Below, one piece after another: positions 4,934-6,633 of a stretch of DNA of 6,633 nt. Each line of letters opens with the position of its first letter. The first letter of the stretch is position 1. A model generated the notes under the pieces. The model was given only the letters and a program-made list of their open reading frames with translations. It was not told where the DNA came from and ran no database searches. Origin of the DNA: Rhodobacterales bacterium (lineage in GTDB: Bacteria > Pseudomonadota > Alphaproteobacteria > Rhodobacterales > Rhodobacteraceae); contig JANXPK010000374.1 of NCBI GenBank assembly GCA_025357355.1, positions 1 through 6,633 of the forward strand, read 5' to 3'. A program made the translations under genes and the position numbers.

Positions 4934-6633
4934 GACACACCTCCGGGTCCGGCACTTCGCACGATGTCGGTGTGGTTCTTGACCATTTCGCGCAACACCT
5001 GATCACGCGGGCCAAAGGCGCGGCGCGTGCCATCCTCCAGCACCAACAAAAGCTCGCATTCCTGAATGGCGGCGGGGCGGTGGGCCATGATCAGGATGGC
5101 GCGACCGGCGGCCTTCATCTGGGCAATGGCCTGATTGAGCGCCACCGAGCCTTCATTGTCGAGGTTGGAGTTCGGTTCGTCCAGCACCAGAAGCACCGGA
5201 TCGCCGAACAGGGCACGCGCGAGGCCGATGCGCTGGATCTGTCCACCCGACAGCCGCCCGCCCAACGCCTGCACGCGGGTGTCATAACCATCCGGCAGTT
5301 TGGTAATCATGTCATGGGCGGCAGCCTTCCGGGCGGCCTCGACCACGGCGTTGCCATCGGGGTTCTTCTGCAACCGGGCGATGTTTTCGGCGATCGTGCC
5401 TTCAAAGAGGGTGATGCGTTGCGGCAGATAGCCGATATAGCTGCCCAGCCGGTCAGGGTCGTACTGATCCAGCGCCGCGCCATCCAGCCGCACTTTGCCG
5501 CCCGCAGGCTTCCAGGACCCGATCAGGGCGCGCGCAAGCGTCGATTTGCCCGCGCCCGACGGTCCGATGACGCCCAATGCCTGACCCGGCTCCAGCCGGA
5601 ACGACACCATCCGCAGCACAGCCTGGGTCTCGCCCGGCGGCACCACGGTCAGGTTCTGCGCCTCAAGGATCGCGCGCGGGCGCGGCAGTTCGGTATGCGG
5701 CGGCTCTGGCATGACCTTGGTCAGCAGTTCCGACAGCCGGGCGCGGCCCTCTTGCGCCCGTGTCACCAAAGCCCACTGGCCGATGGCGACCTCGATCGGT
5801 TGCAGCGCCCGGCCCAAGAGCACCGAGCCCGCGATCATCGCACCCGAGCCCATTTCGTTGTTCAAGACCAGATAGGCACCCGCCCCCAGCATGGCCGATT
5901 GCAGGAACTGCCGGAAAGTCTTGGAGATTGTGCCGAACACGCCGCCGAGGTCGGCCGATTTGATGCCTTGCGCCAGGGCAACCTTGCGCGCCACCTGCCA
6001 GCGGTCAAAGGCCGCGTTGGTCATGCCCAGGGCCTGCACCGCCTCGGCTTCCTGCTTGATGGCGTCCGACAGCATCTCGCCCTTCAGCGTGGCCGCATTG
6101 GCGCGCTTCAGCGGATCTTTGGTCATGGTCTGGTTCAACACGGTGATCACGACCAGAATCACGCCACCCGCCACCGACATCCAGCCCAGCAGCGGGTGAA
6201 AGATGAAGATCGCGGCCAGAAACATCGGCGCCCATGGAATGTCGAACACCGCAATCAGTACCGGGCTGGCCCACAGCCGCTGCACCGCCTCCAGATCGCG
6301 CTGGGCGGCCAGTGCCAACGGATCGCCCGGTACCTGCTGCATCCGTTTCAGTGCGGCGGCGAAGACCCGGCGGTCCAGCCGCTCTTGCATCCGTGCCCCG
6401 ATCCGCGCCATGACGCGACCGCGGGCATAGTCGAGAATGCCCATCGCCAGATACAGGAACGTCATCAACCCGCTGAGCGCCCACAGCGTCGGCTCTGACC
6501 GGCTGCCCAGCACACGGTCATAGACCTGCAGCATGTAGATGGGGCCCGTCAGCATCAGGATGTTGACGAAGACCGAGAACAGGAAGGCCGCCATCAACAA
6601 GCCGCGCATGTCACGCCGCGTCGCGTCAAGCTC
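4930..6633 (-). CDS. Type I secretion ABC exporter (permease-ATPase), PrtD family, 5' end cut by window
   Basis: This inner-membrane exporter fuses a transmembrane domain to an ATPase domain and powers type I secretion. The frame is open to the right edge, where ELDATRRD precedes the internal Met at 6609; 567 residues are visible, and since PrtD-type proteins are about 570-580 long only a short N-terminus is missing. Numbered from the Met at 6609, membrane segments lie near 3-28, 42-60, 117-160 and 238-265. The ATPase has Walker A GPSGAGKST (349-357), Q-loop Gln397 in YLPQ, signature LSGGQ (453-457), Walker B VLLVLDEPNSNLD (472-484) with catalytic Glu478, and H-loop His510, so it should be active. 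The LDEPNSNLD form is typical of PrtD-type exporters. No N-terminal C39-like peptidase domain fits in the missing part. It is followed directly by its fusion partner with a 4-bp overlap. The substrate, probably an RTX-type protein, is not encoded in view. Confidence 0.96.
   Translation of the reverse strand, partial: ELDATRRDMRGLLMAAFLFSVFVNILMLTGPIYMLQVYDRVLGSRSEPTLWALSGLMTFLYLAMGILDYARGRVMARIGARMQERLDRRVFAAALKRMQQVPGDPLALAAQRDLEAVQRLWASPVLIAVFDIPWAPMFLAAIFIFHPLLGWMSVAGGVILVVITVLNQTMTKDPLKRANAATLKGEMLSDAIKQEAEAVQALGMTNAAFDRWQVARKVALAQGIKSADLGGVFGTISKTFRQFLQSAMLGAGAYLVLNNEMGSGAMIAGSVLLGRALQPIEVAIGQWALVTRAQEGRARLSELLTKVMPEPPHTELPRPRAILEAQNLTVVPPGETQAVLRMVSFRLEPGQALGVIGPSGAGKSTLARALIGSWKPAGGKVRLDGAALDQYDPDRLGSYIGYLPQRITLFEGTIAENIARLQKNPDGNAVVEAARKAAAHDMITKLPDGYDTRVQALGGRLSGGQIQRIGLARALFGDPVLLVLDEPNSNLDNEGSVALNQAIAQMKAAGRAILIMAHRPAAIQECELLLVLEDGTRRAFGPRDQVLREMVKNHTDIVRSAGPGGVS
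4940..4944 (-). promoter_or_regulatory. Ribosome binding site of the HlyD-family gene
   Basis: GGAGG on the minus strand ends 6 nt before the ATG at 4933 and lies inside the last codons of the exporter gene. It fixes the start at 4933 and ensures re-initiation right at the ATGA overlap. Confidence 0.8.

Noticed and set aside
4972..6498. A 508-codon open frame on the plus strand opposite the ABC exporter.
   Set aside because: The protein is rich in His, Arg and Gln in the manner of a reverse-strand shadow; the exporter on the other strand has every ATPase motif.

Overview
The window carries seven protein genes packed almost without gaps, and it looks like ordinary chromosome of a GC-rich alphaproteobacterium, most likely of the Rhodobacterales. 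The grounds are the high GC (judged by eye), TGA as the stop codon of all seven genes, and protein sequences that read like Rhodobacteraceae versions of their families. No tRNA, rRNA, CRISPR array, insertion sequence or phage gene was seen. No database search was possible, so family names rest on motifs read from the translations.

Layout from left to right. A Prx5-type peroxiredoxin (8-496) is the only plus-strand gene. Six genes on the minus strand converge on it. In transcription order, from the right edge, they are: a PrtD-type ABC exporter of a type I secretion system, cut by the window end (4930-6633); its HlyD/PrtE-type membrane fusion protein (3473-4933); after an 81-bp gap, a RidA/YjgF-family protein (2930-3391); a glycerophosphodiester phosphodiesterase (2130-2930); a GNAT/FemAB-like N-acyltransferase (923-2098); and a pterin-4a-carbinolamine dehydratase (497-919). 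The exporter genes overlap by 4 bp (ATGA). RidA and the phosphodiesterase overlap by 1 bp (TGATG). The acyltransferase and the dehydratase are 3 bp apart. These junctions suggest two transcription units: the secretion pair, and a four-gene housekeeping unit that may start from its own promoter in the 81-bp gap.

Functionally, the exporter pair would form the inner-membrane and periplasmic parts of a type I secretion channel, with a TolC-like outer-membrane partner and a substrate, probably of RTX type, encoded outside the window. The four-gene unit mixes small-molecule repair (RidA, carbinolamine dehydratase) with phosphodiester turnover and an acyltransferase of unproven substrate.

No clearly new system is present. 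The points most worth a second look are small: an in-frame 18-bp tandem repeat that gives the dehydratase a KLEARG-repeat tail beyond the usual family end; a shared TGATCA palindrome that supplies both stops of the convergent pair; and a hairpin with the phosphodiesterase stop codon in its loop, whose flank also encodes that protein's last residues. There is no stretch above 300 bases without a gene; the longest gap is 81 bp.
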